64,000 nucleotides of DNA from Stratiolaelaps scimitus (GCA_019614645.1 JABWDB010000008.1:5642001-5706000); one strand, 5' to 3'. Numbered from the stretch's first letter, positions 49,206 through 61,575 are shown. Notes: generated by a model not told the origin, from the letters alone. Numbers and translations are program-made.

Positions 49206-50939
49206 TTACCCTAGCTTACCACAGCACGGCTAACTCTATGACAGAGCTCTCTGCGCCGCCGCCAGTTCGTCTTGGCAGCATCCGTTGTTGTTGTTGTTGT
49301 CGTCGTCGTTGTCGTTATTGTTGGTGTTGTTGTGTTCTCCGGCGCAGCAGCAGCAGCCGCCGCCGCCGCTTTCTTTCCGCCCCCACCGATTCTTATTTAT
49401 AGGACAACAATGCGACCATTAGGACCTGTAGAAGACATGGAAGCGGGCGGGCAGGCAGGCCGGCAGGCTCGCAGGCCGAATGGATGCACGCATGGCCGAG
49501 AAGCCACTCGGCGACTACAACCACCACGATTACTAATACTACGGGCGCTGTGGCACAACTGCTACTGGAAGCGACATACGCACAGAGCGCTGCAGGTAGC
49601 GCCTGCAGCAGGAAGGGAAGAGACCAGCCCTTATCGTGTAGCTGGATGCTTGCCTGCCCGCGATAGGCTCGCTGATGTCGTTGGCGTTGGCGAGGTAGAT
49701 AGGCTTGTGAGCATTCATGCAGGTTCATCGACACTCGACGCGGACGTTGTCAGGTGGCCCAGCATGGCCTGGTGCATCATCGGCGATATTTCGTCGATGA
49801 GTGGGCTACGTACGGTGCACGATGGTGGGGATGAATGATGGTAAAGCCTGACTGTGATTGAGTTGGACATAGGTCACAATGTAGCTAATCTATCGATTGC
49901 ATCTATCTTGCTTGTGTATCTAGATACTGTATCGTAATGTATCTAGCTATCGAATAATATCATTTTGTTGATCTTACTTCGTGAGGCAAACATGGTTTCC
50001 CACGTCGGCGGGAAACCTGTAGATGACCCTTGAAAACGCCCTCTGTGAAGCGCGGGTTTGAGAAACAGGCGAACAGGCTTTAGTATATTATATCTATATA
50101 TACCGGTTGCATGTAAAAGTATTGTCCTGTTTGGAGCGCATGGTTCCCCCATATGTACGATAGCTGACGAACGGCTAGAGATAAACAGAGACATTTTTTT
50201 CTACATCGGATTCAGCAGGCCCAATCCGTTAAACGGTGCGTTTAGATCAGCTCAGATCAAGTGTTCCTACGACTGGCTAATGGGAATCGCTTGAAGAGCG
50301 GTTGCCGTGGACGTCACGAACGGCAGCACGATTTGTGGGCGCCGATTCGATCCGCAGAAATCGCTGTTTGGCTGGAACATGGTTAACATTGCTCTGCCGT
50401 CACATGGCTCTCTTCGAGAATGCCCAGATAAATCCAGCATGACCGATATCATGGGTCGAAACGCAATCGTGCACAGTGGCAGGGAGGTTTGTCATGGAAA
50501 GGCACCTGAGTCTCAGCATGAAAAAACAAAGGGACTAAGTGTCTTCGACTCCACTAATAGTTCAAAGCGGCTGTTATCGCTTACGCATGCTCGGGCAAGA
50601 ATCTTCTTTAATCACTCACTGGACGCTGGATCAACCGAACATCAATGTGGCTTCACACTTCGAAATCTTTTACAATTAAAATGCTAAATATCTGAGAGCT
50701 ACTACAAATCTTGAAGGAACACCTATCTATCGAAAAACCTGCGGCGGTTTTAAAAAACAACCGGAGGCAGGCGATTCAAGATCGCAATGAAACAACGCGA
50801 GAGCTTGCCGCAGTGTCGGATAGTCCAGACATTGTCACCTTAGCCCGGCCCTTGTCTTCCCATCGGAGACTGCATCTACAGGGTTTTAGTCATTTTCCTC
50901 TGCGGGGTCCTTCGTTTCCATCGGGTTATCAGGCAGTGG
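48481..50939. other. Repeat-rich, no recognised gene
   Basis: It contains TA (48799-48816), CTG (48928-48950), GA (49166-49201), GTT/GTC (49283-49335) and GCA/GCC (49344-49372) tracts. A plus-strand frame at 50307-50687 has ordinary composition but no splice or domain evidence. Confidence 0.45.
49166..49201. repeat. (GA)n microsatellite
   Basis: About 17 GA units. Confidence 0.95.
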
Positions 50940-51461
50940 ACCGGATTGTTCATTTCACAAGTTGAGTTTCGGCCTCATCGCCTTGTTCCTCTTCAAGATC
51001 GTTCGCTTCCAAAGGGTTCTCAACTCACGGTTGGCAAAACTCTTCGTATGAGTTTCAAAGTGCTCTTATTCTCACGATAGATTAGCTGCGGTCTCACCGG
51101 AAGCTCTCGCGACCCAACAGGGGTTCTCGGCGGGTCCACTAGAAATGTCTTCCTTCCTACGCTAGGCTAAGGCGGGCCCGCCTTGCACGCATACATACGG
51201 CCCCTCTCGAAGTTCGCGAATCCAGTCGCCACCTCCAAGTCGTACCACATCAACGCCGGACCCCACAGACGCTCCCGTACCCGGGGGCACAATGTCTTCA
51301 GCGGGCCACTCCTTCTCGGTATGCCGGTGTTCGGCGTCCGCGTCCTCTAACCACCTCTTGGGTCTGCTCCCGTCGAAACTCTCTATGTCCAGGCGTTCGA
51401 CGACTTCCAGCCGTCGCTTCGTCCCGATAGGATTTGAAACTGGATCCCAGCGCTACCACCA
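50940..51461 (-). pseudogene. Retroelement-like decayed reading frame
   Basis: On the minus strand a frame without any Met runs from about 51436 to a TAG near 51175 and includes IESFDGSRPKRWLEDADAE. This resembles the gag start of LTR retrotransposons, or the RPxxRW region near the end of LINE reverse transcriptases. The same frame continues with ordinary composition beyond several stops to about 50940, as in a decayed gene. Just upstream, TGGTGGTAGCGCTGGGAT (51461-51444) could be a tRNA primer-binding site; it could equally be a tRNA-like A box, followed by the B-box-like GTTTCAAATCC. In the LTR reading, AATAAA (about 51553-51558) and TATATAGGG (near 52080) on the minus strand would lie in the LTR. 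Confidence 0.35.
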
Positions 51462-52684
51462 ACTAAAATGATGACGCACCTTGTCTGTACATCGTGCATA
51501 CACATCCATATATATATATATAGATTGTGCAATGGATTTGTATTAATAGTTCATTTATTTGTAAATCTCTTTCCATACTATATATTTGTCCGCTGTGCTT
51601 TTTTCTCGTATATTCATGTCTTTCACACAGCCGTTCGCATCTTATTGGGCTATTCCATTCCTGTGTTTAGCTTCCGTCGCCTATGCGTGTGCTCGTGATC
51701 GTTGTCGACAATCCGCGATGAACGTCCCATCGCTGATATTAACCCGTCCTTCGATCTTACAGTGACCGCTGTATCAATGCGTGGACCTTCTATGGGGAGA
51801 TTTTAATATACCGCCGTGTTTGTTGGCAACACGTTTTCATTTTCGTAAGTCAATCCGATATGCCAATAAAATTCGGAATATCCGCGGACTACAATAAATC
51901 GCGTTGTTGGCGCTGTCTTCTAATCTATTTGTCGCCGATCTTGGGACTTATATTGACCCGCGGTGTATTATCCCTTGCTAATTTCGTGCCATATTATTAA
52001 TTAAACGTCGCTTCATTAGCCGAACACGAAAGGTCGGCCGACCGGTCATGTTCTCGTTCTGCTTGGGACGACCAACTATCCCTATATATGACTATTATAA
52101 TATAAGCAAATATGATACACCATATCGCGTGGTTGATAGCGAGCGTTTATTTACTGGATGTGTGCCAGCTCTGTGGGCGTACTGATGAATTTAGATGAAT
52201 AACTGGGACATAAATGCATAATGCAAATGAGAGCGTATGGGAGAAGTGTCCATTAATTAGCTAATTTGCTGTCCTAATAAATCTAGGCCCCCGCCCACCG
52301 CCACACGCTGGCTGTTTTAATAGCTTAGTATACACCAGGCTACGATAGCTTTCACCAAATAGTTGATAATTATCGTAATTGCGTTGAAATTGCTAAGTAG
52401 TGTTATGTGTTAGTGTGGACTCTACTTTGTGTAACACCAATCTCTATCTCGAATGTTATTTATTTACTATGATTACATAGTATAGCGTGTCAGTATCTTC
52501 ATTGCCCGATTCGTATCGAGTGGCAAGTTCGTTGTGTGAATGAGCAACTGGGCCACTCGCAAAGAGCAAATATATATATATATGTATAAATATATGATTG
52601 AACTCTGGATTTCGTCGAAGACAAGTGAGATAGCTTGTCACGACTCGAAGTCTGAAGTGTGTTGTTTCCAAGAGTAAAGTCGAA
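51462..52684. other. No gene; possible LTR of the preceding element
   Basis: AT-rich, with TA tracts at about 51509-51523 and 52570-52582. Minus-strand TATATAGGG and AATAAA are at a suitable distance for an LTR, but no second LTR was found to prove it. Confidence 0.3.
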
Positions 52685-52842
52685 TCTAGGGGAGAGATAG
52701 AGTCTCAACAGAGGATCGTGGTTTTAGCAGATAGAAGCGTTTTGTTATCATGACCTCAACCCTGCACTGGATCATGCCACTTTTATGAAGACTGGAATGT
52801 CCCTGGTGGTGTTCGCGAGTTTCAAAAAAGAATTCCTCCTTA
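52685..52842 (+). repeat. Dispersed repeat B, copy 2
   Basis: Aligns with 29103-29257, starting TCTAGGGGAGAGATAGAGTC and ending AATTCCTCCT, in the same orientation. Confidence 0.75.
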
Positions 52843-55800
52843 AGAAAATACCTCACACATCGACGAATCCTCTATTCATGACAAAACCCAGTAGCGCGCA
52901 GGCGTCCTTCACCGGAACATCAGTCGCTTTGTGTTTGTCGGACATCGCAGCCTGTGTTTTTGGTTGTATATAAACAGGACCCCAGCAAGCAACAGCATCA
53001 CTACCTCTGGGGCATCCGCTTGCGTCGTCTTTCACAGCTCAGCGCCCTAGCTACGTAATCTACTGCCGGCTGGCAGATCAGTGGTAATCGCAGTGGCGGC
53101 AGGGACGCCACCGGCAGCATGTGGCATGATGAGGTAAACGGCCGCGTAGTGTCGCTAAGAAACGTGACTGCGCAGTAACCAACACCGGGAAGTTTTGGCA
53201 GGAGTTTCACTCGATCGAGTAGTATCTAGCTATCTCGACCTGTTGCCTGTGGACGGGAGCGATGAACACCGAGAGAGAGAGCATTGGGAACAGACACATT
53301 GTAGAAGATCAAAGACTGGAGTGAGAGCAGCGCCACCGAGAGTGAACGATTGAAGAAGACGAAGAAGAAGCAGCAGCAGTAGAGAGAACACAAAGCGATG
53401 TCGCGCGAAGAGACAACGGCAGATCAAGCGAGATGTCGCTGATGTTATCGAGCCCTAATGACTCGACAGGAGAGAATCACATCGCGGCGGCGGTGGTGGC
53501 TGCCGGCCTCCCCGGCCAGCTCGCCGCTCTCAGACCAAGAGAATAGGATCGATTGTAGATAAAGCCATGCCTTCTTCGTCTTCGACGGATACGACATACG
53601 GACAAAGGCTTCTTGGCCACAAAGGTCCTGTTGCTGCAAATGTCGATTGTTCTTGCTCCGAGCGCGCTCGGCCTGTTCGCTGGCGAAGTCGTCGCAAGGC
53701 GGAGAAACTCTTGCAGGCGGGCGACCACTTCGTGTGGAGGCAGCGCGCGCGGCGGCCGTGCTCGAAGCTCTGCACACCATTGGGCATGAGATTGGGCCAC
53801 TGCCAGGCAGGTGAAGCATGGCCGCGAGTGCTGATAACGCTGTCACATACATACATCGCTCCCTGGATCAGCAGTCCTCCATTGTGTCGGTGTATTGTCT
53901 TTAAAATTAATTTCTTTACCTTTTGTCTATGGTTATGTCAGCGCTACGTCCCGACCTAGGCATACGAGATATCCTGCGGGAACTATAGCACGATTAGCAC
54001 TGCGCTGTATGTCAATTAACATTCATAGAGTATTGTTCTACCTAGGGATGCAAACGAACGTTTTTCCGGGTCTCCTTTGGTGGTGGCGAATGGACCATTT
54101 TGTTCAGGGCTGGCAAAAATAGGCGTTGATAAACTTTACAATGATGAAGCTGATACGGGTAGCTATGTAATGATAGGCAGATCAGATGAAACTGCTAATT
54201 AAATCACTTCATTAGACATCACGCTAGATATCCGAGAGCTTCAAGCTCCGGTGCTAGGTTGTTTTGTTAGCAGGAGCGGGTTATATATTATATTGCAGAT
54301 TTACAACCAAGATTAACATTTACTGCTGATTAACCTTTTTTACGATGAAATTAGTAAGCTATGACAAATCTGCAACCTCACATATCCTTTGGCTATACGC
54401 CGAGTTCAACTTTGGTAAGAACTATAGTTGTGGCCTATTAAGACGCACAAATACGTCTATGATGCGGTGGTGGATAGAAAGTAGCATTTCGCGTTGCGTT
54501 CTCGGCGCAGCCTAATCCAGTCTGCAGCGATATTCCTCCTCCCAGGAGATTCTCAGGTCGGCCGCAATAGAGTCACAAGCCGGCGCGGTGATCGACGTAC
54601 GAGGTTCGTGTGCGCCCCCCGAAATCTCTAAAGGCGCCGCCATTTGTTTGCCCTTTTCCTTCATCGATAGGGATATCGAATTTAAACGAATGCTGACAAC
54701 GTTCTTGCCTCTCTGGCAAGGGTTCTCGTCCACATGGTTCCGTCCTCATCTGATCTCATCTGATCAATCACCATCGGCAGCATCAGCATAGCGGAAGGTC
54801 TTACGGAGAAGGCCTCCGTCAGATAGGCGACTAGATCGAGGAGAAGCACTCACTCAAGATCATTTTCGTCCCAACTCCAGCTAGAGTGTATAGCACCGTT
54901 TGAGGAGATTTACAGCTGCTCGACATCGTTCGACGCAGTATTTCTCCCGAGGTCTCGGCATCATCATATCCTTCGATCGCAGCGTTGTTCTCACCGGTTC
55001 TACTGTTGCTGCTGCTGCTGTTGCTCGCAGTGGCGTCGGCGGTTGTTGCTGCAGCCCGCGTCGACCCGACGCGACCTGTCACCACTGTTGACATCAGTCG
55101 TCAAGTCATCACGCCCGTCGAATTCGTTTGCGGCCACAGTCATGAAGACGGAATGGATGGATGAATGAATCTATGCGCGTCTGTGTGTCTCTCTCTCTCT
55201 CGGTCTGGGCCAGCCGCTGACAACCGGCTGAGAACTAGAGGCCAATCTAATCTAGCTGTCCCTCAATACGAGCCGCTGCTTGCTGCCTATTCAGAGACTG
55301 AGAAGGTGGCAGTGAGCGAATCGTTATGGCATGGGACTCATGCACCGTAGCCTAGCAGCATCCTCCCGCGCCGCCGGCCCGCTGCTGAAAACCCATTGAT
55401 TTTTCATCGCTCTACAGGCGGATGCGGCTCTCCCACGCCGACGCCGCTGGTTCTCAGCGAACCCCGATTTCGGCGGGGACGTCTACTACTCTATACAGAA
55501 CTAATAATATTTGAGTGACTAGCGCAGAAGCGTGTCATCCGGCTTCTCGATAATGCTGTCGACGCGGGAGGCGGGCAACGGCGAGCCAGCTCAATAGAGC
55601 CGGTGCCGGCTCTCGCAGGCCGCTAGCAACTAGCCTTTCTAGTCCACTTTAGTCAAAGCTGACTGACACTGCCATCTGAGATGTTTAGATCATCTGACGC
55701 GGCGGCGGCGGCATTCTGGCGCGCGGGCGCCACGCGCAGGTAGGTCCCAGGGGACCGTAGAAGGTTGAGTCCGACAATACGCTACCCAACCTGGTCTCTG

Positions 55801-56946
55801 CCAACGAGCGCTTGATGACTGCCAATGCTGACGTTGCAGGTGAGCCTTGATGACCCGAATCCTCTTGAATCGTCATCGATTGATTTGCGTCGGCGTTGAG
55901 CAACGCGACAGTGGCTGAGGCCACCACCAGACCCATGGCAGGCTTGCAGGCGCGGAACGGATTTTTTCTCTGCAATTGTTGTTGCTGTGGTGCTTCTCGT
56001 TGTTGGATGGATTCTATACACTGTAAAGCAATGGTAAATGCCACGGTTCCATTGACGACTTGTTCAATGGAATGTGCAATACAAATATATGTCGTGTTAG
56101 ATCGCGGTACGGTAATTGCTCTACTAATTAAAACATTTCGATTGATAAACGTTAGTTGCGGATTGTCTTGTGCCCGGGGACGTATGGAGATTACAAAACC
56201 TAGAGCAGGATTGCACGTGTGCGTCTGTGCCCACCGTAAAGTGGGCAATGACGATCTTCGCTAGCAACAGGTTCGACTGGTGAGCTGGCGTTGTTTTACA
56301 AACACGATAATACCAATTAATGTTTATATTTAGTGAATGTAGTATGTTTGAAATTGCCGCACTTTGTAGTCTCGTTCAGGATGCAAGAGCCACGATAACA
56401 GCTCTGCCGTATCGAACGTGTCAGCGATCTGCAAGTTGGAACGTTTACGCGCGCGTTTTTAACTTACCAAACGGGTTGTTACAGTAAACATCTCAGCTTA
56501 CCAGCCTTACTCTTGGTACGTTATTTTTGTCTCCATGTTGCGTAGACATAATCTCTATTTAATACAGGGCAATGACCTATCACATGGCGTGCGTCACGTC
56601 ATCGTTGAAAGTATTCGGCGACAGAGCAAGTTAACATTACGTTGTCTCTCAATGTGACATTGATCCGAAGGAATACCTGTCTGCAAGATGTCCTTGACCG
56701 TTGTGTAAGAACCAAATCGAAAAATGCCACAGAACGGTTCAATCTTCTGGCAAAGGAGCGGCTTGCGATATACATAAACGCTAGTGCAGGACGCCGTTGA
56801 CGACGGTACGCTTAGGTATTGCTTATTGCCAAATTGGTGATGGACAATGCAACATGTGTAGGATATGTATATGTACAGTCTAAGAGAGGCGCATTAGCTT
56901 ACTTTTTAATAATAATAATAATTGCTGATATTATCGTTAGCATCAT
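52843..56946. other. No recognised gene; candidate exon near 55.8 kb
   Basis: It contains AAG/CAG triplets (about 53357-53378), CTG (about 55005-55022), TC (55186-55201) and GGC (55701-55711) tracts. All three minus-strand frames are open across 53530-53800, so no frame can be chosen there. A plus-strand segment 55761-55839 ends at TTGCAG|GTGAGC and has coding-like codon use. Confidence 0.35.
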
Positions 56947-56988
56947 CAAATTGCAGTTCCTTTAATAAACCAATAAACCTTTACCTCT
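56947..56988 (+). repeat. SINE family 1, 3' fragment
   Basis: AAATTGCAGTTCCTTTAATA followed by AACCAATAAACCTTTACC matches the family tail; the head is missing. Confidence 0.7.
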
Positions 56989-58177
56989 ATTCTTAATCAC
57001 TGCGCCGACCCACGAAGCGCGGTGTCGTTACAGTATTTATACGGTAACAATCTATGAGATTGCAAATTCGATCAGGTCCACTCAGTTCAACCCCATAAGA
57101 ACGGACACAGATGCATGCAACTTAGTTGTGCATCTGTTGATATACGCGCAAACAAACATGTCAATTAAGATATGCTGTTTCACACAGCGTAACAATCTTA
57201 TCGCCATGTATGCAATGAATCAAATAGGCAATCTGCCGGACGATTTTTCCGCCAGCTATCACAATAGGTTATTACGGAAGGAAAAAAAAAGTGAAAATTA
57301 TATTCAACGGCCTATCCACAGGGCCTGTTCATCATCGGAGCGTAATTGTGGCTCTATATGGTGCAGATCCATACGCCAGTAAGCGCATCCTGCATATGTA
57401 AGGCTTCGATATGCGGCGCCGACCCGGCCACTGCTGAAACACGAATATTTTTTCCCGTCGCGTGTCGCCGCTGTTGAACAACAGCAACAATATTTGGGTT
57501 GCATTTTTCTCCGACTGGTTCCATTTTGCGGAGAGTGCCCCTGATCAACGCGCAGCCGCTGCTGCTACCGCTGCCGGATGTGGACTTGTGGGCGAAACGA
57601 GTCAGACCTCTTTGCCAGATCATACGGGGAACAGACTCACGGACGACATAGCCGAGAGTATTCTCCCAGATAGCGAGAGAGAGAGGGAGAGGCGAGTAAA
57701 TCGCTATGCCTATTTGCCCAGACATTTCCACCTTCGTCTCCCAATGCCTATACATATGTATAATCACTACACCGGCATGGTTGGCCAATTGCTCGTTTGG
57801 TGGAACAGTCAATATAAGAAAGCCGCCTGTAGCAGCAGCCGCCGCCGCCGCTGCCGCCGCGAGGGACGAACGACGAGGAGAAGATGAAGGAGTGAGCACC
57901 ATTGCCGGCCAACAATACCGCCACTTTCTACAGCGACTACTACGAGAGACCTACGACACTATAAGGGACACTGAGGACAATGCGTTCTTTGGGTAATACC
58001 AAACGGCAGCGGTCGGCGGGGATGGGTACGGAAGAACAATCTTTCACCGTTGACAGATCTTTAGCAGCTTCTGCCTGCTCAGCTCGGACAAGTGCTGATG
58101 GTGCGCAGTGTATTTAGTGAGAGCAGCGACGGCACCGGCAGCAGCAGCAGCAGTAGCAGGCTTCTTAGTAGACTTAC
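56989..58177. other. No gene seen
   Basis: It has a GCC tract (57838-57858) and GA (57676-57690). The 182-codon minus-strand frame (57902-57354) begins in the GCC tract and has no recognised domain. Confidence 0.4.
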
Positions 58178-58282
58178 CTCAACATTGGCGTCGTTGTCGT
58201 CTACCTGTTTTGTCTGCAGAGTCTCGAGGGTGGGATAGACGGTGCCGAAGTGCCGCCGCCCGGCAGCGCCGCTTCCAGCCAT
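58178..58282 (-). CDS. Candidate first coding exon of a minus-strand gene
   Basis: A minus-strand ATG at 58282 lies in a good context (AAAATGG). It opens exactly 35 codons up to a consensus donor, GAG|GTAAGT, after 58178 (phase 0). Third positions are mostly C/G, unlike the surrounding repeats. The peptide starts MAGSGAAGRRHFGTVYPTLE and ends QVDDNDANVE. I recognise no family. The sequence after the donor turns at once into a CTG tract, as expected for an intron. The rest of the gene would lie at lower coordinates, possibly tens of kilobases away. Chance is not excluded. Confidence 0.38.
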
Positions 58283-58350
58283 TTTGACGATCGACTGTCT
58301 CGGCCATCAGACGCGACGTGGCTGAACAGGCCGATATTGAACATATGAGT

Positions 58351-58359
<9 letters not shown>

Positions 58360-58394
<35 letters not shown>
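58360..58394. repeat. (TA)n microsatellite
   Basis: About 35 bases of pure TA, about 80 bases upstream of the candidate minus-strand start codon at 58282. Confidence 0.95.
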
Positions 58395-58397
<3 letters not shown>

Positions 58398-61300
58398 TTC
58401 GCGTGTGATTCTATACGCGAACAATGGGAGAGGGGGAAATGATTGGTCGAAACTAAACCTGACATGCGGGGGCAAAGTTTCGTCAGAATAATAATGCTAA
58501 TAGCTAATGCGCTTCATCCTGACAAATATGTTCGGTTAAATTCAGGTAGGATGGGCACCGTACGTGTACACCAACACAGTATGGACCAACAGCAATAACG
58601 TGTGTAGGTCGATTGTGAACAGAGAAAACAACGCCCTTGGCAACGCAGGTTTAAAGGTGAAATGAGAGCAAATCGGTTCAGCAGTCGCTAGGTCGTTGCA
58701 GCTGCCGCAGGTTAGTCCTTAGCTAATACTCCTACAAAGGGACGTTTCTTGAGTATGCCACCTTTAGTTTCTATAGAATCGGAGGAAGGCAACCGCCTTC
58801 TCCAGTGGTGCGGAACATAGCTAGAACAGGTAGAACCATTGGGATGCACACAGCAAGCAACAAGCAAATGATGCAGACACACTCGCGCACACACACACAC
58901 GCTCGCATCCGGACCATTGAAACGACATCAGCTGCGACAGCAGCAGCAGCAGCAGCAACAACAGCTATCGAGAGCGTTGTCACAGGGCCGCTATTGAGGC
59001 GGAGGTAGAACGAATCGCATGGTTCGGCAAGGCAAGCACGGTCGAACCGCCTGGTGATGGTGGTGATGGTCACGCGGCTTTGAGAGGGAGTACTCATGTA
59101 GATGGGCGTCCAGGGTCGTCTCCCTGTCCGTAAAGAATAGCTCTGTCCTTTCGATCTCGTTGTTGCTCGTATTCCAGAGGCTTCCGGGCACGCTATGCCG
59201 TTGTCCAACGGCGGTGCCATCCCTCGAGGCGGAGGAGGTGGCGGCGGCGGCGGCCGCGACGGCGGTGACACTATTCATTTTGCAAATGAAAGTAAAGTAG
59301 GGGGAGGTTTCTCCGCTTGGTGCCTATGCGACTAAGCCAGCAAAGGGCTAAACGAGAAGAGCGAGAGAGAGAGAGAGAGAGAGATAGAGAGAGAGAGATA
59401 GAACCGACGAGGAGCAAACGGCGGAGGCGAAAAAAAGACACTGGACCACAAGAAAAGGCGGTCTATGCAGTCGCAAAGTCGTGAGGCGCGTCCTGCAGTC
59501 AGGGTGCGGGCGTATGATGACGACGATGGTAAGCTTACAGAAACGACACAGCACAGTGTCAGTATCATCGGCGTCCTATCTAAGGTGGATACTCCTTCCT
59601 TTTTCTGCCCCGCCGTCTCTCTCTCTCTCTCTCTTTCTGTCTGTCTCACTGACTGCACCACGCATCGAACCGACAGCCGACGAACTAACGGCGATCGGTG
59701 GACGTGTTCCGGCCATCCGAGTCACCTCGAGGAATCGGCCTTACCGCCTATCGCTAAACCTGCTGCAGGCTAAACCCGAGCGCCTGAGCTCTACCGACAG
59801 ATATCAGAACTGCACAGCCCACTGAATATAGTCTGCTCGACAGACAGCAAACGCAGGTGAACTGACGCATACGGACTTAGAAGAATGGGGACAATTCGAC
59901 ATGGATATCTTTTTCCGCTCAGTTCCTGCGGCCTCGGCCCTCCCCCAACACCGACGAGGAACGCTGACTGTCGCAGAGGCGGCGGCGGCAGTAGCAGCAG
60001 CAGCCTCCGCAGCAACCTTTCTCGTCCAGTCAGTCGTAGTTCGACGACGACGACGGCCTCTAAGGAACTAGGCACGACGACTGTACGCGAGCACTCGCCG
60101 ACCGCGCAGAGATCGCTCGCCGAGCTCGCAGTGTCGCAGCCATTTGTGTAAAGCAATCGGTAGATATTATACCTATCGCTAGGCATAGACAGGTAGCAAG
60201 CAGCGAACGCTACGAGCTGCCCAGCAGACAGATGTGAGTGTTTATCCCTGCAGACTGTGTCCCCTACCGTCGTCGCTCCTCCTGGTTCACCTCCAAGAGC
60301 AGCTGGTCACGGGCCGGGTAGGCGGCCGGCCAATGCGCTGGCGTGCCGCTGGCAATGCTGACGCTCGTGATGCAGAAATAACAGGCGAGACCGAACTTAG
60401 TGCGAGAGATTTGGGTTCAAACACGCATATATGTAAAAAAAATAAATAGATGCCCATAGGCTTTATATACGAGGTGGCTAAGGGCTGCTGCCGTTGGCGC
60501 GTGCTCGCGTCCCCCAGCCAGATGCAGGCTAGCGGTCAGATACAAGAGGACACTCGAGTATCGACTGCGTATGCTGCGGCATGCTCTACAGAGCACTGAT
60601 GGGTCGTGGAGTGGTAAGGCATGGAGAAGATGCCGCGAAGCAGAGAAGGCATTGTTCGAAGAAGAAGAGCTGCTGTTGCTGCTACACTACTGCACCGGGA
60701 GCGCATGTCGACTCGTGGAGGAGATCGCAATCTATAATAGATACGCTACAGTAATGGCAGCGCAAGCAGCAGCAGCCCGAGTTCGTGTGTCTGTCTAGCT
60801 CTGTGTGGCTGTGAGTGAGCGTATGTGGTGATCGAGATTTTGGTGGGCGACCACGTCCATCCCCCTACAACGGTCGCTTCGACCGACTTCTACCACAGCC
60901 ACTGTGACGGTGGTGGCGGCGGCGGAGGCAGCAGCGACAATGATCTTAAATGTGCGTCAGCGAACATTGCCAGCAGCGGCAGCAACACAATTGCTAATGT
61001 TGCCATTGCTGCTGCTGCTGCTGTGTGCTTCTTCAGAGCGCGTAAGTTTGAGTAGTATGCTCGCGCGCGGGCCGGTAGATGCTTGCGATGTCGATAGGCG
61101 AACGTGTCAAGTGATCATGAAGCTGAACTGGTCACGACACACAACGGTGAAACAGAACGAGTGTATTCGTTCACTGAATTCGGGCGAAAAAAAAAACTCA
61201 AATTATTAAAAACCGAGCAGAAGTGGTAGCAGAACTTTCTGTTCTTGATCTGACTTCTTCTTTGAGCTCATTAGTTAACCTTTAGATATTACTATGATTA

Positions 61301-61489
61301 TCTCTCGGGGTAATTGCTAAGTGACAAGTTAACACCTGTTCGAGCTGAATCTTAACTGTTCCCCAGGCCATCGGCTCTGAGCATTTAGGTGATACTACGA
61401 TGACGACGGCAGGACCACTTTTGCTTTATTTTTTAACCATGTTGTGGCTGGCACGAATCCACAGATAAGGAAATGCAAAGATTCCTTCT
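58395..61489. other. Repeat-rich, no gene seen
   Basis: It contains CA (58890-58899), GCA (58939-58960), GGC (59237-59255), GA (59363-59399), TC (59619-59634), GGC/AGC (59980-60003) and CTG (about 61006-61022) tracts. Open frames overlap these tracts. Confidence 0.45.
59363..59399. repeat. (GA)n microsatellite
   Basis: GA tract with two TA interruptions. Confidence 0.95.
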
Positions 61490-61575
61490 GAGTCTGGCAG
61501 GATTCGAACCTCATCTGTATGTCCCCCTTGTCTATCAGGCCAAGGTACCCACTCAACGGAGGCCGCGAGACCGGT
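61490..61575 (-). repeat. tRNA-like head, probable SINE
   Basis: The minus strand contains GAGGTTCGAATCC (61512-61500), a perfect B box, and CCGTTGAGTGGGTAC (61560-61546) as an A-box-like region at tRNA-like spacing. The following sequence on the minus strand (to about 61430) contains CTTTGCATTTCC and a run AAAAAATAAAGC, like a SINE tail. Folding by eye gives no complete cloverleaf. Confidence 0.55.

Noticed and set aside
49272..49838. 188-codon plus-strand open frame beginning with poly-Val
   Set aside because: The start is a GTT/GTC microsatellite and the next part a GCA/GCC tract; no family features.
53445..53856. Three overlapping minus-strand frames, all open
   Set aside because: GC-rich sequence keeps all frames open; no frame is favoured by splice sites or a domain.
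57354..57902. 182-codon minus-strand frame
   Set aside because: Starts in a GCC tract and lacks any recognised motif.
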